Below, piece by piece: positions 14,407-14,789 of a DNA stretch of 14,789 nt. Each line of letters begins with the position of its first letter. The first letter of the stretch is position 1. Below the pieces are notes generated by a model, which ran no database searches, was not told the origin of the DNA, and was given only the letters and a program-made list of their open reading frames with translations. The stretch comes from Actinomycetes bacterium (GTDB lineage Bacteria; Actinomycetota; Actinomycetes; Mycobacteriales; Mycobacteriaceae). Location: positions 1-14,789 of the forward strand of contig JAEZIA010000266.1 of NCBI GenBank assembly GCA_023416315.1. Reading direction: 5' to 3'. A program made the translations under genes and the position numbers.

Positions 14407-14789
14407 ATGGCATGCGTGTTCTGCGAGATCGTCGACGGTACGGCGCCCGCCATCCGCGTCTACGAAGACGACGATTTTCTCGGCATTCTCGACATCCGGC
14501 CGTTCACCCGGGGCCACACGTTGGTGGTGCCCAAGCGGCACAGCGTCGATCTGCGGGATACGCCCGCCGAGACCCTGGCTGGGATGCGCGCGGCCGGCCA
14601 GCGGAGCGCGCAGGCGACGCGCCGCTCGGAACTCGGTGCCACCGGCAATAACATCGCGATCAACGACGGTAAGTCGGCCATGCAGACCGTGTTCCACATT
14701 CACCTGCACGTGATCCCGCGGCGCGACGGCGACAAGCTGTCGTTCGCCAAAGGCATGTTGCTGCGCCGCGATCCCGACCGTGAGGACAC
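14407..14789 (+). CDS. HIT-family nucleotide-binding protein (Rv1262c-like), cut by window edge
   Basis: About 127 residues are visible before the window ends. The histidine triad HIHLHV is at 97-102 with His101 as the likely catalytic residue. CxxC at the N-terminus (Cys3, Cys6) resembles the zinc-binding version of HIT proteins, RPFTRGHTLVVPKRH (31-45) forms the nucleotide-binding strand region, and NIAINDG (82-88) precedes the triad. HIT/HINT proteins hydrolyse nucleoside phosphoramidates or related AMP conjugates in the cytoplasm. The C-terminal tail (KGMLLRRDPDRED) continues beyond the edge; the recalled Rv1262c is about 144 residues, so roughly 15-20 are missing. ATG at 14407 is fixed by the family N-terminus and the leaderless -10. 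It diverges from amiB2, as in M. tuberculosis. Confidence 0.9.
   Translation, partial: MACVFCEIVDGTAPAIRVYEDDDFLGILDIRPFTRGHTLVVPKRHSVDLRDTPAETLAGMRAAGQRSAQATRRSELGATGNNIAINDGKSAMQTVFHIHLHVIPRRDGDKLSFAKGMLLRRDPDRED

Noticed and set aside
14371..14709. 113-residue N-terminal extension of the amidase
   Set aside because: It is antisense to the HIT gene, which has a clear histidine triad, and the family starts near MDSTD.
1..14789. CRISPR array, insertion sequence, tRNA/rRNA or prophage genes
   Set aside because: No regularly spaced repeat arrays, transposase motifs, tRNA cloverleaf-like sequences or phage proteins were seen on either strand.

Overview
The window is high-GC actinobacterial DNA with mycobacterial gene content and order, most likely from a rapidly growing Mycobacterium (Mycolicibacterium). 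From memory of the family (no alignment was run), most genes match the M. tuberculosis block Rv1262c-Rv1278 read in reverse: an SbcC/Rad50-like ATPase and its nuclease partner (Rv1278/Rv1277), a SixA-type phosphatase (Rv1276c), lipoproteins LprC/LprB (Rv1275/Rv1274), an ABC exporter pair (Rv1273c/Rv1272c), an Rv1265-like protein, an Rv1264-like adenylate cyclase, amidase AmiB2 (Rv1263) and a HIT protein (Rv1262c). No rRNA, tRNA, CRISPR array, transposase or phage gene was seen.

Layout. Positions 1-1864 (minus) hold a two-gene nuclease/ATPase operon, with the ATPase cut by the window edge. sixA (1979-2482, plus) diverges from it and runs tail to tail into the lprB-lprC operon (3595-2490, minus). 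A 165-bp divergent spacer with a palindrome precedes two ABC half-transporters (3761-7410, plus). A stem-loop at 7419-7478 separates these from the minus-strand Rv1264-like cyclase and Rv1265-like gene (9254-7495). Two plus-strand genes follow, a deoxyinosine-type DNA glycosylase and a 1052-residue zinc-ribbon/cyclase/ATPase protein (9281-12982). The minus-strand amidase (14370-12979) and the divergent HIT gene (14407 onward, cut by the edge) end the window.

Two differences from the remembered M. tuberculosis order stand out. The pknH-embR-lprA block that lies between Rv1265 and Rv1272c there is missing here, with only an 84-bp stem-loop spacer in its place. The glycosylase and cyclase-ATPase genes sit, in opposite orientation, between the Rv1264-like and AmiB2 genes.

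Functional themes. (1) The ABC pair has the features of an asymmetric heterodimeric exporter: the first half lacks the catalytic Glu and H-loop His, and the second carries the altered signature motif. (2) Two nucleotide cyclase-family proteins flank the glycosylase, and the larger one has lost the transition-state Asn. The neighbouring Rv1265-like protein has a predicted ribbon-helix-helix C-terminus and a triple 8-bp direct repeat just before its start codon. (3) Six genes have a TANNNT -10 hexamer 6-8 nt before the start codon, which predicts leaderless or nearly leaderless mRNAs. Two of these hexamers lie back to back in a 26-bp divergent spacer.
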